Shown: one piece after another, positions 33,960 through 45,466 of the stretch | Layout of the letters: each line of letters starts with the position of its first letter | Numbering within the stretch: position 1 is the first letter of the stretch | From: Acanthamoeba castellanii str. Neff | Lineage: Eukaryota; Discosea; Longamoebia; Acanthamoebidae | Direction of reading: 5' to 3' | NCBI RefSeq assembly: GCF_000313135.1 | Contig: NW_004457466.1 | Coordinates: 6,314 to 70,313 of the forward strand | Length of the DNA: 64,000 nucleotides | Notes under the pieces: generated by a model | Told to the model about the DNA's origin: nothing | What the model saw: only the letters and a program-made list of their open reading frames with translations | The model's database searches: none | Translations under genes and position numbers: made by a program

Positions 33960-35561
33960 ATGGAGGTACGACACACAAGCCGCTCCTGCATGCAACTCGA
34001 TCGCAATCTTACGAGATTGTGATCATCACCGCTCCCACTCTTTGTCACCTCACCACTAAGCGTCCCTCTTCTCTCTCGTAGAAACACTCTGATAGCCCGA
34101 AGTTGCGTTCCAATCCATTCGAGGATGGCGAAGGAGGCTCCTACGAGCTGAGGGAAGTCGCCCTCAAGGGCTCTCCAAAGCCGGCCCACAACCAGACCTC
34201 CAATGGCTACTACCTGCAAGCACAGGATGGAAATGGCGATTCCAATTTTGATTTGCACCTCGACGAAGATCCCCTTCAATTGCACTACGATGGCGAGAGA
34301 GAGGAGGAAGACGAAAAGGAAGACGATGGAAACGACGACTTTGACGTCATCACCATTGAAGAGGGTGCGCACGTCCTGCACACTCCGCTTCCTCCCCAAG
34401 TCCGTGTCAGTGTCATGTCAGCGTCATGTCCTCTGTCTGTTCTCTCCTTCTTTGTCCTCACCTTGTGTGTTGCGTCGCGGTTGCAGGTCATCGCAAGCAC
34501 GGCGCGCCCATGACGCTAGATGAAGAGGCGCAGTATAGGAGCTGGGTGCGCTGGGCCATCATCGTGTCGTGGGCGTCGGTCGTCATCGACCTTGCGTTCG
34601 GCTTCATCTCTCTCTTCATCGCCATCGCCGGTACACATCCACTCCCTCCTTGCATGAGGCCAGGAACGTGTAAAGTGACGATGATGGTGTGTGTGGCGTG
34701 ATCATCAGACAAGAGCGTGGGCATATTCGGGTTTTCGCTGGAGAACTTCTTGGACGTCGTGACCTCGCTCCTCATCATCTGGCGCTTCGGCGGGTTCAGC
34801 CGAGAGGAGCTGGTCGTGGGCGATCCCGTACGGCGACCTCTCGCGTCCTTGGATGATGAGCCTGCTGCAATCAACCCGCGCGCTAACGTTTTCTTTACAC
34901 GTCGTTTGCACCAACCCAGGTCTATGACGATAAGATGGAGAAGAGGGAACAGCGAGCGGAGGTGCTCATTGCGCTTCTGTTCGTCTTGCTGGGCGGCCTC
35001 ACCTGCTTGATCGCCCTCATCGTACTCTACGAGAAGGAATCGCCCGACGACGTGATTGCCGGTGCGTTGCGCATGCCTCTCCCTCCCTCCCGGCTGTCGC
35101 TTGTCTCTGGAGTCCCTCCTCACCTTGTCGCTTGGGTGTCTCGCTCTCCAGTGATCATTGTGGCCGCGGTGTCCATCGTGGTGCTGGCTGTGCTGGCGGT
35201 GGCCAAGTTCCGTCTCGCGACGGCCCTCCACAGCCAAGCGTTCCGCCAGGACGCCTGGGTCACCACCATTTCCTGCATCCTCTCTGTGGGCTTGCTGGTA
35301 TCCTGTCCAACTCCAATTTGCCCTCTTCATGCCACATCTCCGGGACTCATTGTGGTTCTGTGTGTGTTTCTCGTCCTCTCTGGAACGCAGGCCGGATCGG
35401 TCATATACCACATTGACAACGACATCTGGTTCATCGACTGCCTGGTCGCGCTTCCGCTAGGCGGAGCGTTGTTGATCTACGGCCTCAAGACCCTCTGCAC
35501 GCGACAGTGGTGGCAGCCCCACTTCTGGGGCTACTACCAGACCAACGCGCCCATCAACTGA
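33960..35561 (+). CDS. TMEM163-like zinc/cation efflux membrane protein
   Basis: Exons: 33960-33965, 34082-34364, 34487-34630, 34709-34827, 34920-35061, 35152-35297, 35391-35561 (1011 nt, 336 aa). The first coding exon is only ATGGAG. An acidic ~110-residue N-tail is followed by six hydrophobic segments: RWAIIVSWASVVIDLAFG, SVGIFGFSLENFLDVVTSL, ALLFVLLGGLTCLIALI, IIVAAVSIVVLAVLAVAKF, AFRQDAWVTTISCILSVGLL and WFIDCLVALPLGGALLIYG. The FGFSLENFLDVVTS and WFIDCLVAL patterns match TMEM163 (SV31), a dimeric zinc exporter of the cation-diffusion-facilitator clan whose metal site uses acidic residues in TM2 and TM5; equivalent Asp residues are visible. Likely location is vesicle or plasma membrane. 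Confidence 0.8.
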
Positions 35562-35867
35562 TACTTCACTCATCACGCCACCCCCCCACCCCACAGCCCA
35601 GATCGCTCACGCAGGCTCTACGCCTCGCGAATGTAAAGAGACCCACCACGTTAGCCTGCCTAACCAGTGCAAAGCCTAAAACCCGCTACACCACGTCTAC
35701 ACCTCTGGCGTCTATGGCATACATGTTGTTGCTGATCGCGTGGGTGCATCATCTTTGCGTTGGTGATGACGGCACTAAACGTGCACGATCACGGCGGGAC
35801 AAAAAAATGCACGATTTGCTCACGACGCCAAGTGCAGAAACACCACACAACACGCCAGTGGAAGATC
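35562..35867 (+). other. Intergenic between TMEM163-like and epimerase genes
   Basis: 306 bp with no coding signal; includes the 5' flank of the epimerase gene. Confidence 0.5.
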
Positions 35868-36768
35868 ATGCGCCGAAGCTCTGCACTTGCCCGTGGGTTC
35901 GCCCCGTTGCGCTCCAATGCCCCCGCTTCCGCTCTCTTCACCGTACCCCACACCTCGGAAATTGATCTTCTGTGCATAAGACGCAAGATTAGAAATTCAA
36001 TCTCTCTCTTTTTTTCTTAACCTAATCAGACACGCAGAACCCTGACCACCTCTGCCGGTGCTTCCCAACTCGTGCGCTTCCCCGCTCTTCTTCAAATCAT
36101 TTAATTAATAAATGCACAAATGAGATGGAAGGACCGTTGGGGCTGAGGCTTGTGGCGTGTGGCAGGCTGTGGGCGTGGGTAAACTGAACCATGTCGCCAT
36201 TGCCGTACCTGATCTGGAGCAAGCCACCAGCCTCTACCGGGACGTTATGGGCGCCAAAGTCAGTGAGCCGCTCGTACGCCTCCCTCCTCCATCGTTCGTG
36301 CAGTGTGCTCCTTCACCCAACTGACCCACGGCTCTCTCTCCTCACATACGCGCTCGGACATCAGGCGCTGGCCGAGCATGGCGTGACGACGGTGTTCATA
36401 GAGCTGGGCAACACCAAGCTCGAGCTCCTCCACCCTCTCGGTGAGAACTCGCCCATCGCCAACTTCCTCAAGACCAAGCCCTCTGGCGGCATCCACCACA
36501 TCTGCCTCGAGGTTCGACACATACGCGACTCCATCTTTCACCATCATCGGTTCGCTCTCAGTTGGCTGACGTGGCATCCATAATGTGACGTGTGTGTGTT
36601 GTGCGCACACATCAGGTGAAGGACATCCACGCGGCGTTGGAAGTGCTCAAGGCCAAGGGCATCCGTGCCATCGACCAGAAGCCCAAGATCGGCGCCCATG
36701 GGAAGCCCGTTGTCTTCTGCCACCCCAAGGACCTCAACGGCGTCCTCGTCGAGCTCGAACAGGTCTGA
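35868..36768 (+). CDS. MCEE: Methylmalonyl-CoA epimerase, mitochondrial
   Basis: Converts (S)- to (R)-methylmalonyl-CoA in propionate catabolism before the B12-dependent mutase. Exons: 35868-35942, 36166-36273, 36365-36511, 36616-36768 (483 nt, 160 aa). Exon 1 codes a classic mitochondrial presequence (MRRSSALARGFAPLRSN) and joins in phase to GVGKLNHVAIAVPDLEQA. The glyoxalase/VOC fold signatures are intact: the metal ligand His in LNHVAIAV, ELGNTKLELLHPLG, GGIHHICLEV, IGAHGKPVVFCHPKD and VLVELEQ. The length equals human MCEE minus part of its leader. Confidence 0.95.
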
Positions 36769-37047
36769 ACGTGCCGAGCAGCAAACGGGAACAACAAGAC
36801 CACGTCAACATTGGTTATCATCATGTTTCACTTCTTCGCTTGTGTGTTGCACCAAAGCAAAAGTGTGGCGGGATAAAACCAGGGGGCGCGGTGGAAGAAC
36901 GAAGAAGAAGACAAGATCGATCGAATTGGACGGAAGGCGGTTGCAGAAGGTCCAGAACGACGTTTTGAGTGGCCAGTGACGAACTGCTGTATCATAGTCG
37001 AAAAGAGGCCCACAAATCGAATCGATTTGATAGCGAGAGAGAGGGCC

Positions 37048-40000
37048 ATGGGCAACCAGGTGTCAGGACCGGGTGGCGCCATTTCGAAAAAGAAATGGGA
37101 GAGCGAGATGAAGGGCAAGGACAAGCTGGACATTTCGTCGCGGCAATTGACCAACGCGCAGATCGCACACCTGAAGCTGAGCTGCCTCAAGAGCCTGACC
37201 TTCCTGAATGCGAATTACAATCGGTTCGATCGCCTGCCCCCCAACATCGCCAAGCTGGCCAAGCTGCAGCGGCTCATGCTGGTCAAGAACAACCTCACCA
37301 TGCTGCCGGTCGAGATCTGCCATCTGCGCAATCTGACCAAGCTTGAGGTGGGCAACAACGCCCTGGTGGCCCTGCCCGAGGGCATGTTCGAGGCCATGCC
37401 GCTACTCGAGGAGCTCAGCTGCTTCATGAACCAGCTCCAGCGGCTGCCGCGCGAGGTCGGCTGGGCGCGCAGCCTCAAGCGGCTCGTGGCCTACGTCAAC
37501 CAGCTCCAGCGCCTGCCCGAGGAGCTGGGCCTCTGCGCCGACCTGGTCGAGCTCGACGTCGCCACCAACCACCTCACCGCCCTCCCCGCCATGCTGGCCC
37601 ACCTCTCCTCGCTCCGCCGCCTCAACGTCTCCTCCAACCGCCTCGTCCACCTCGGCCCCCAGCTCGGCGACCTGCCCGACCTCGAGCGCCTCGACCTCCG
37701 CTTCAACCGCCTCCTCCGCCTCCCCGACGAGCTCGGCCGCCTGGCCCAGCTCAACAGCCTCCTCCTCGACCACAACGACCTCGCCTCGCTCCCCGCCGCC
37801 CTCTCCACCCTCTCCACCCTCAAGCTCCTCTCCATCAACGAGAACCGCCTCGCCCACCTCCCGCCCGACGCCCTCGCCCTCCCCGCCCTCGCCGAGCTCT
37901 CCCTCCGCGCCAACCGCCTCACCGCCCTCCCGCCCGAGCCCCTGGCCGCCCTCACCGCCCTCCAGACCCTCGACCTCGCCCACAACCTCCTCCCCTTCCT
38001 CCCGCCCGCACTCGGCACCCTCCCACGCCTCACCAACCTCTTCCTCGGCGCCAACCTCCTCACCCTCCTCCCCACCGTACGTACACCACCGCCACCTCCA
38101 TCCCCCTCCCCGCGCCTCCATGACTCGAGCCGATGCTCATTATTGCGCGTCGTGTCGTGTCATACGTGTGTGTCACGCGTGTGTGTCGTGTCGTGTCGTG
38201 TCGTTGGGATGGCGACAGGAGTTGTGTGGGCTCTCGCAGCTGGCAGAGCTGGAGCTGCAGGATAACGCGCTCGAGGAGCTCCCGGCGGAGCTGGGTCAGA
38301 TGGAGAAGCTGGCCCACCTGGACGTGCGCAACAATCAGCTGACCGCGCTCCCGCCCTCCATCGGGCAGCTGGTCAAGCTGCGGCTGCTCGACGCCGGCAT
38401 GAACCTCATCTCCGACCTCCCGCCCGAGCTCTACGCCGTCTCCTCCCTCGCGCGACTCTCCCTCTCCGGCAATCGCATCTCCGACCTCCCGGAAGACTTC
38501 TGCCGCCTCACCCGATTGGAGCGGTAAGCGACCAATCAGGCCTTTGAGTCGCAGTTGAGTTCTTAACCAATTGATTGCTGCAGGCTGCTGTTGGGCTACA
38601 ACCAGCTCTCCACGCTGCCGGCAGGCCTCAACCAGTTGACGCACCTCACGGTGCTTTCCCTCTCCGGCAACCGCCTGACCACCCTGCCCCCCGTCGTCTT
38701 CGATCTCACCTGGCTCAAGGTACCAACAAGCCCCCGTCCCATCCCACTCCCGCCGCCACGCCGCCCAAGCCGGGCCTACTGACGGGCGCGCATTGCGCGG
38801 GCTTGCGTGGGGTAGGAGCTGTACGTGGCGGCGAACGGGCTGACGGAGCTGCCGACCGAGGTGGGGCGGCTGACGACGCTGGAGATCCTGGACCTCACGA
38901 GCAACCACCTCACGGCGCTCCCCGAGGAGCTGGGCTGCTGCGTGCGGCTCACCGAGCTCGAGGCCTCCCACAACCGCCTCGCCTCGGTGCCGGCCTCGCT
39001 GGGCAACCTGGTGTCCCTCGTCGAGATCGACCTCTCGGCCAACGAGCTCACCACCCTCCCGCCCGAGCTGGCGCGCCTCACCGCCCTTCGCCACCTTAAG
39101 CTATGCCACTGCCGCCTCCAGCGCCTGCCCCGCGAGCTGGCCGCGCTCGTGCCCCCGCCCGATCTGCGGTTCACCACCAACAGCAACGACGCCTACGCCT
39201 GCACCAACGGCGACCGCACGGCCTACCCGGGCCGCCTGTCGTGGCTCAGCACCGAGGGCAACCCCGAACTGGCCGACCTCCCCGAGGCCCTCGCCTCCAT
39301 CACCGAGCGCGAGTTCCGGGGCGGACGTCCGCTGGTCTCCCCGTTCTCGTCGCCCTCCTCCCCGCCGACGGCGCGTGACCGGGGAAAGGAGCGCGGTGCA
39401 GCGGCGGCTGCGGCCGAGCCGGTCGAGGCTGGTATGTGCGCGCGGTACGTGTGCTGGGCGGAGATGCGCGGGCTGCGACCTACCATGGAGGACACGGTCT
39501 ACGTCAACCACGCCCTGCGCCCCGACACCCAGCTCTACGCCATATTCGACGGTCACCGCGGCAGCGACGCCGCCGAAATCGCGGCCGCCTACGTGGGCAA
39601 GGCCTTCGACCAGGCCCTGCGACAGCACGGCGACGACGTGGGCCAGGCCATCTTCACGGCCTTCCGACGGCTGGAGGACATCGTCCTCGATTCCAAAACC
39701 GAGGCCGGCTGCACTGCCGTCGTGGCCCTCGTACACGCAGGTAAGACCCCTCGCCCGCCCGCGCGACTTGTACACAGCGTGCGGCTTGGCGGTGGGTGAG
39801 TGGTGTGGGTGGTGCGGCGGTGCGGCGGTGGCTCACCCGCGACGGTTGGTCGATGGTGCAGGAGTCCTCTGGCTGGCCAACGTGGGGGACTCGCGGGCGG
39901 TGCTTTCGAGAGGCCGCGTCGCCGAGCGACTGACGGTCGACCACACTGGCAAGCTCAGCGAAGAGCGGCAAAGGATCCAAGAGCTGGGTGGCTTTGTTAC

Positions 40001-40214
40001 CGAGAAGGGTACGCCCGCGTGCTTTGGGTTGGTTGGTTGGCCTGCGTGCCTGACGGCGGAGTACTCTGGGTTTGGGCGCGAGCAGGGCGAGTGATGGGCG
40101 ACTTGGCGGTGTCTCGCTCCCTAGGCGATGCCAGCATTCGGCCATATGTGAGCGCCGTGCCAGAGGTCAAACGGTTCGACTCCTCCGCATTTTGCGTCGT
40201 GTGCGGTCCCCTGC

Positions 40215-40248
<34 letters not shown>

Positions 40249-40476
40249 CGCAGGGTGGAGCTGAACGAAGAGGTGGAATTCCTGGTGATGGCGTGCGATG
40301 GCGTGTGGGACATGGTGACCGACCAGCTGGCGGTGGACTCGGTGGCCGCCTCCGATCCGCACCTTTCAGCCACGACACTGCGAGATCGGGCCTTCCTGAG
40401 CGGCAGCACCGACAACATCTCCGTCGTGGTCGTCTACTTCGATCCCGCAGCCGTGGGCGAGCACGCCCGCAACTAA
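37048..40476 (+). CDS. LRR-PP2C phosphatase with N-myristoylation signal
   Basis: Exons: 37048-38076, 38219-38523, 38584-38719, 38816-39740, 39862-40008, 40086-40200, 40254-40476 (2880 nt, 959 aa). It starts MGNQVSGPGG, a strong N-myristoylation context, with a Lys-rich follow-up (SKKKWES). About 25 leucine-rich repeats of the LxxLPxxLxxLxxLxxL type span ~25-640. The PP2C domain spans ~697-955 with metal-site motifs PTMED, DGHRG (DGHGG in most PP2Cs), ACDGVWD and GSTDNISVVVV, plus LANVGDSRAVL and SRSLGDASIRP. This LRR-then-PP2C order is that of PHLPP and of fungal adenylyl cyclases without the cyclase; here no PH domain is seen and the lipid anchor may replace it. Targets are unknown. Confidence 0.88.
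40217..40247 (+). repeat. (AC)n microsatellite in LRR-PP2C last intron
   Basis: About 15 AC units ending 3 nt before the CAG acceptor of the final exon; length change could affect splicing. Confidence 0.85.
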
Positions 40477-40512
40477 AGGCCGGGCCTGGCCCACGGTGTT
40501 GATGGTGAGTGT

Positions 40513-40530
40513 TGTATTTATTTATTTATT
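40513..40530 (-). terminator. Candidate polyadenylation signals (tandem AATAAA)
   Basis: Overlapping AATAAATAAA on the minus strand, 20-37 nt beyond the stop of the gene ending at 40550. Confidence 0.5.
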
Positions 40531-40549
40531 TTGTGAGCCTTTGCACTCG

Positions 40550-40969
40550 TTACCACTTGATAAGGTCATTGCACTCCTTCAGCAGCGCCTTGGCCACGCG
40601 TTTGTAGTTGTTCTCACCGGCCTCGAGCAGTCTGAGGCACTGCGGCGGGCCGTAGCGCTCGGTGACCTTCTTGGCGACGCTCACGCAGTTGGTGCCGAAG
40701 TACTCCCAAACCTTGCCGTTCGTGATGGACTTCATGTACGCAATAACGTCCTCGGGCGTGTGGCCGGTAACCTTGAACGCAGTCACTACTTCTTCGTTCG
40801 AGTGGCGCCCGTCGCGGTGCTTCAACTTGCCAGGGCCGTCGTAGCGCCCAAACTCGTAGATGCCGTGCCCGTCGATCTGGACGGCGTAGTGGAGGAGCTC
40901 GATGTCCCTCCCCGCCTTGCCGTTGAAGGGCCTCCGCAGGATTGTGACGCAGAAAGGGGCGTTGCTCAT
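40550..40969 (-). CDS. Small protein with possible permuted papain-like core
   Basis: Single-exon, 139 aa, ending in CNDLIKW. I do not recognise a named family. His27 lies in LLHYAVQIDGHGIYEFG and Cys95 in YFGTNCVSVAKKVTERYG; an early His on a strand and a later Cys at a helix start is the arrangement of permuted papain folds (PPPDE, LRAT, NlpC-type), many of which are thiol hydrolases or acyltransferases. The middle has KLKHRDGRHSNEEV. No signal peptide or membrane segment. The hydrolase assignment is a guess from pattern; the gene itself is supported by length, codon usage and downstream polyadenylation signals. Confidence 0.65.
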   Translation of the reverse strand: MSNAPFCVTILRRPFNGKAGRDIELLHYAVQIDGHGIYEFGRYDGPGKLKHRDGRHSNEEVVTAFKVTGHTPEDVIAYMKSITNGKVWEYFGTNCVSVAKKVTERYGPPQCLRLLEAGENNYKRVAKALLKECNDLIKW

Positions 40970-41164
40970 GGCGAGGTTTGCTTGTGTCAGCCGGAAGAGG
41001 CGTCAACCGCCCTTTTTTTATTTTCATTTCGACCGAACAACCAACCAGGGGAGGGTCGGAGAGTTCCAATGGCCTTTCGCTGCTGGCGTGAATCGCCTTC
41101 TTAAAACGTCTTAGTCAAGGAGGGAGTTGTGGTTGCTACATGAATAATAGGGTTTCCTTCGGCT

Positions 41165-44100
41165 TCAGGAAGAGTCTAGGAACTGCTGGAGGAGACCCTC
41201 ATCCTGGTCGTTGAGTAGCCCGTTGAAGTACTCGTGGTCATCGAGCGGCGGAGGCGAGGGCGCCTCGTATCGGTCCAGCTGGTGGTCACCCACAGCGCCA
41301 TCGGCCTCGCCCTGTTGAACCTTCCGGCCCTCTTCCTCTTGGTACTCCATTTGGCCACCCCCCGAGTACTCCTCGGGGGTCTCCACCGCGCGACGGTTGC
41401 CCTCGGCACCGGTGGGCGTTGGCGTGGCCGAGTCGGAATTGAGCATGGACGACGGCGAGAAGGCCGAGACGGAGGACTGGGGCTGGGCGCCCGACCCTTC
41501 GCCGGCGTAGTAGTGCCACTGGCTGGAGCGCGAGGGGAAGCCAGCGGCCCCAGACGACGGCGACGCGGGGAAGGTGTGGCCCAGGGGCGACCCCGACCCA
41601 GAATCCCTCTGACCGCCGGCCGGCAAGTCCCCGAACGCGTAGCTGCCGCCCTCTCGCGGCGGCGGCGGCTCCTGCTTGGCGAGGAGCGGCGCCACCAGCG
41701 CTGGTCGCTGCGGCTGTGAGTGCTGCAGAGCCGACGTTCCCGCGTCCTCCTGCGGCAGTGGATGAGAGTTCTGACGCGACGTGACGTGGCATGGAGGGTG
41801 CGGTGGCGGTACCAGTGCTGTTCGGGAGTCAGCGATGAGCTGTCGGCGTTGGATGTCTTCGATGAGGTGCTTCTTGTACTTGTTCTTGACGAGGTCGAGA
41901 GTGGGGCAGGACACGCAGTTGTGCTCGATGGCGTCCATCTGCGCGGCGAGCATGGCGAACTGGTTGGCCCGCAGCAGGATGCCCATGATCATGTCCAGCA
42001 TCAGCACCACCCCGGCGATCACGAAGCGGAAGTGCGGCTTGCGCGAGTCCTGCAGGAACTGGTTGGCCCAGCTCAGGCCCGCCTTGTAGTCGCCCAGGCA
42101 CATGTAGCACTCTGCACCCCGCACACCCACACGAACCGATTGAATGTCGGTAGTGCGTGAGACTCGAGCGTTGGCATGCCAAGAATGCAACGATGATAGG
42201 AAAAAAATAATTAAGGTGGAGTGTGGAGCGAACCGGCGCGGAGGGCGGTGATGAAGGCGAGCATGGTGAGCGAGGCGGAGGGGCTGGGGGCGTCCATGCC
42301 GTGCAGGCTGCGAATCTCGCTGTCGAGGTCGTCGAGGGCCTGGATGAGCTTGCGGAACACGATCTGCTGCTCGGGCGAGACCGAGCCCTGCGAGCCGGGC
42401 GGCGACACGGCCTTGAAGAGGTTGATGCCGGCCACCACGCTGGTCATGATGCCCGTGGCGCCGGTCACGAAGCGGAGGTGTCGGAACATGTCGTAGGAGA
42501 CGACCGAGTTGGCCGACTGGGTGATGGGGTAGTAGGGCATCTGCTTGGCCCGCCGCAGCTCCTGCTTGAGCTTCACCATCTTGGCCAGGTCGTTCGACCC
42601 GTGGCGGAAGGTGAGGCTGTGCATGCACAGGCAGCGGTGGTAGACGTCGCTGTGGAAGGCGCCCAGCTGGGCGATGATGTTGATGGCCAGGGTTAGGTAG
42701 TACTCGCTCCGCTTGGCATCGGCCTCCCAGTACATGGTGTGGTGCGACATGGCGATGAGCGCCAGCGCCACGCTGTAGTCCGTCGTGTCGAACAGATAGC
42801 CCAGGTGCTGTCGCGCGCGCATGTAGAACTCCATGTGCGACTTCTCATCGCCGTGCATCAGCGCGCCTACGCCACGTCGTTCGAAGAAAATGCTGGTGCG
42901 TGAGGCGACATCACGCGACTCTCGGAGGTGGTCGAGGGTGCAGCCGTTGGTATGGGCGAGGGCGTACCGATGGCCAGACAGAAGTTGACGGAGAGGGAGA
43001 GGGCCGACCTGTCCTCGGCGCCTTCGTTGGTGCACAGGAGGTGCCGCGCGTTGTTGTGGTCCAGCGCCGCCGGGTCGAGCGGACTGATCGTCCATATGTG
43101 GGTCCTGGCCAGCGCCGAGTCAACAACAACAACCGATGATGACTATGCGCTGCCGCTGATATAGTGAAGCCGTACTTGTAGGTGTTGAGATACTCCAGCC
43201 AGATGCTGAGGTAGTGCAGGTGGGCGTCGAGCGTCCACAGATTGGCCTTCTTGGGCCTCGCCGCTGGTCGCAGGCGCTTGCTCGCGCCGGCGTGCTGCTC
43301 GAGGACCAGCTCATGGGAGCTGTCCTGTCGCCGCTTGGCCCCGTGGTGTCGCCGCAACACCACCGCCTGCTCTCCGATCTCCTCTTCCCCCTCGTCGCTC
43401 TCCTCTTCCTCGTCGCTCGCGCCCCGCTCGTTCGTGTCTCGTCCCGCCTTCGGCTTGGCGCCTGCAACCACCGTCGATGAAAGGAACAACATTACCAAAC
43501 CACAATTTTTTCGTATCATTGATCAGTGATATCTTACACAAATAAGGAGAACTACCAAATAAATAAATAACAGTTTACACAACAAGACGCGTGACTGGCG
43601 CCTTAATTGGCTCCAAGGAGACCGTCGTCGACATGAGGATGACAGGAGAAATTGGCCCAAAAACTAAGGGCGTTGCGCCTCAACGTGCGGGGCAATAAAA
43701 CCAAAAGAGGAGAAGAAAAGGGGAGCAGACAACGAAAGGGGGAGGGGGGCGTACGAGAGTTGGACCTCTGGGCGCCTCCGCCGCCACCCACGCGTGGCTT
43801 CATGAAGTGAAGGCCCGAGAACAGCTCCAGCGCGGGTAGACCGCCCGGCGTGTCCACGTCGGCGCTGCTTTCGCCCTCGGCGCTCTGAGGTCGGGCCTTG
43901 TCGTTGAACGGCCAGGGCAGGCTGGGCGGCTGGGTCCGCGTGACCTTGTCGGGCGCCGGCAGCTGCTGCGGCGGCAGCCGGTGGTCGGTGAAACCGACGA
44001 CGGGCGCCTTTGTGTAGGAGGGGCCGACATCGGCGGCGCCGCTGCCACCGCGCAGGGCGTGCGGGTAGCTACCGCCGCTGGAGGATAGTCGCTCCTCCCT

Positions 44101-45063
44101 TTCCTTTTTGATCTCCTGCAGCAGCGCCGCAGCGGTGTTGACACGCGGAGGCGGTGCCTGCTGCTGCTGTTGCTGCTGTTGCTGTCGATTGTCGCTCATA
44201 GCGTGACGTGCCCGGTTGGCGTGCAACCCATCGCCATCCATAAACACCGATCCCGCCGCCGGAAAGGAAGGCTTGGAGCCCGCCGGGGCCTTGGGCTTCA
44301 CGCTGCTCGCCGGTGGTGGCCCATCGGTTGGAGGCGCTTGACTCCTGCGCGCGCGTGCGGGAAAAAACCGAGCAATGAGCCCTGGGCAGATCCGCGGCAG
44401 AACTCGACTCACACCCAAACCCAAGGGATCCGCCCGGGTGCAAGAAGTGTGCACAGCGCGAGGGCAAGAGGGTACGAGAGAGCAGAGGGGTCACGTTACC
44501 TGCTGCGCCGGGAGAACTTGAGCCCACAGGCGTTACATAGTCTGTGAGGGAAAGAGAGAGAGAGAGCGATCGTTGGTGTTGGGGTCCGCCCCGGGGAACT
44601 TGGCAGTAACAGGAGGCGAAGGTGCACATCGTGGTGGGTGGCGGGTGGGGGACACGTACATGGCGCCGTTGGGACCTCGTCGCCAACAGGGGGTGTTGGT
44701 GGTCTCGCACTGGGAGCAGGCCTTGGCAGGGCCGGATGAACCAGAGGCGGGCAGCGCAGAAGAGGTGGCAGCACCAGAGGCAGAAAGATGTGCCCCAAGA
44801 AAGTTTGCGATTTGCGATGGGGTAGCCGTAGAGGGTGCAGATAGATTGAGAGCAGAAGACGTGGAGAAGAAGGGGCTGGAAGAGGATGAAGTGCGAAGAA
44901 ACGAAGGAGGTGAAACTGTGAGGTGGTGGGGACCCGCAGTTGGTCCCGCCCCGGCCTGTGCCAGGGGAAGATGTGAAGGAGGTGGTGGAATCGCGCCGCT
45001 CATCTGCGGTGGTGCAACCGACGATGACAAAGGATTTTGCGGCAAGGACGAAGCCACTTGCAT
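41165..45063 (-). CDS. GATA-type zinc-finger transcription factor with large C-terminal domain
   Basis: Seven exons on the minus strand: 44660-45063, 44500-44541, 43755-44344, 43461-43176, 43104-42968, 42866-42234, 42111-41165 (3039 nt, 1012 aa). The first splice completes a GATA finger, CSQC-x17-CNAC (Cys116, 119, 137, 140) with PCWRRGPNGA, followed by basic KFSRRSR. After a Gln run and Pro-rich linker comes a ~400-residue helical region (DAHLHYLSIWLEYLNTYK.., WTISPLDPAALDHNNAR, EFYMRARQHLGYLFDT, FRHLRFVTGATGIMTS) that loosely recalls the middle homology region of fungal zinc-cluster regulators, but I cannot name it. The C-tail is Ser/Pro/Glu-rich, suited to activation. The protein should bind GATA DNA in the nucleus. 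Confidence 0.82.
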
Positions 45064-45466
45064 GGTGGCGGCTGAGCTGTTGTCGTCTTGCTCTCTTCTC
45101 CTCTCGGGGGTGTCGTATAACCAGAAGCAGACAAGAAAGAAGCGTAGGAAGAGGACGATACCAGGCCTTTGACGGAAGGCAGTTCTTCTTTAAAAAGGGC
45201 GAAGAGTGAGCACAAGCAGCACCGCGCGTGCGAGGAGCTCGTGCGGGGATGTTGCGCTAAAGAAGACGACCCGTCGACGTGAACGACGGCTCTCGAAACG
45301 AAATTTCATTTGTTCGGGTTGCGTTCTCCGAGGCTTGCCGCACCATTGGTTATAATTGAGGACTGCCCGCCAACCGTGGGTCTCGCTGCGTTATTTTTCG
45401 TTTTGTTTCCACGAACAGGCTCAAAAAGTTGTGCACAATAAAATAAACAAAATGGTTTCTAAAACC
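45064..45466 (-). other. Intergenic between GPCR and GATA genes
   Basis: 403 bp, holding the GATA gene's 5' flank and the GPCR 3' flank. No further coding signal seen. Confidence 0.5.

Noticed and set aside
37402..38121. Glu/Gly/Val-rich minus-strand open frames over the LRR gene
   Set aside because: Reverse complement of leucine-rich repeat codons; repeat structure gives false open frames.
40165..40190. GGTTCGACTCC resembling a tRNA T-loop
   Set aside because: It is coding sequence of the PP2C domain; no D-arm or anticodon arm nearby.
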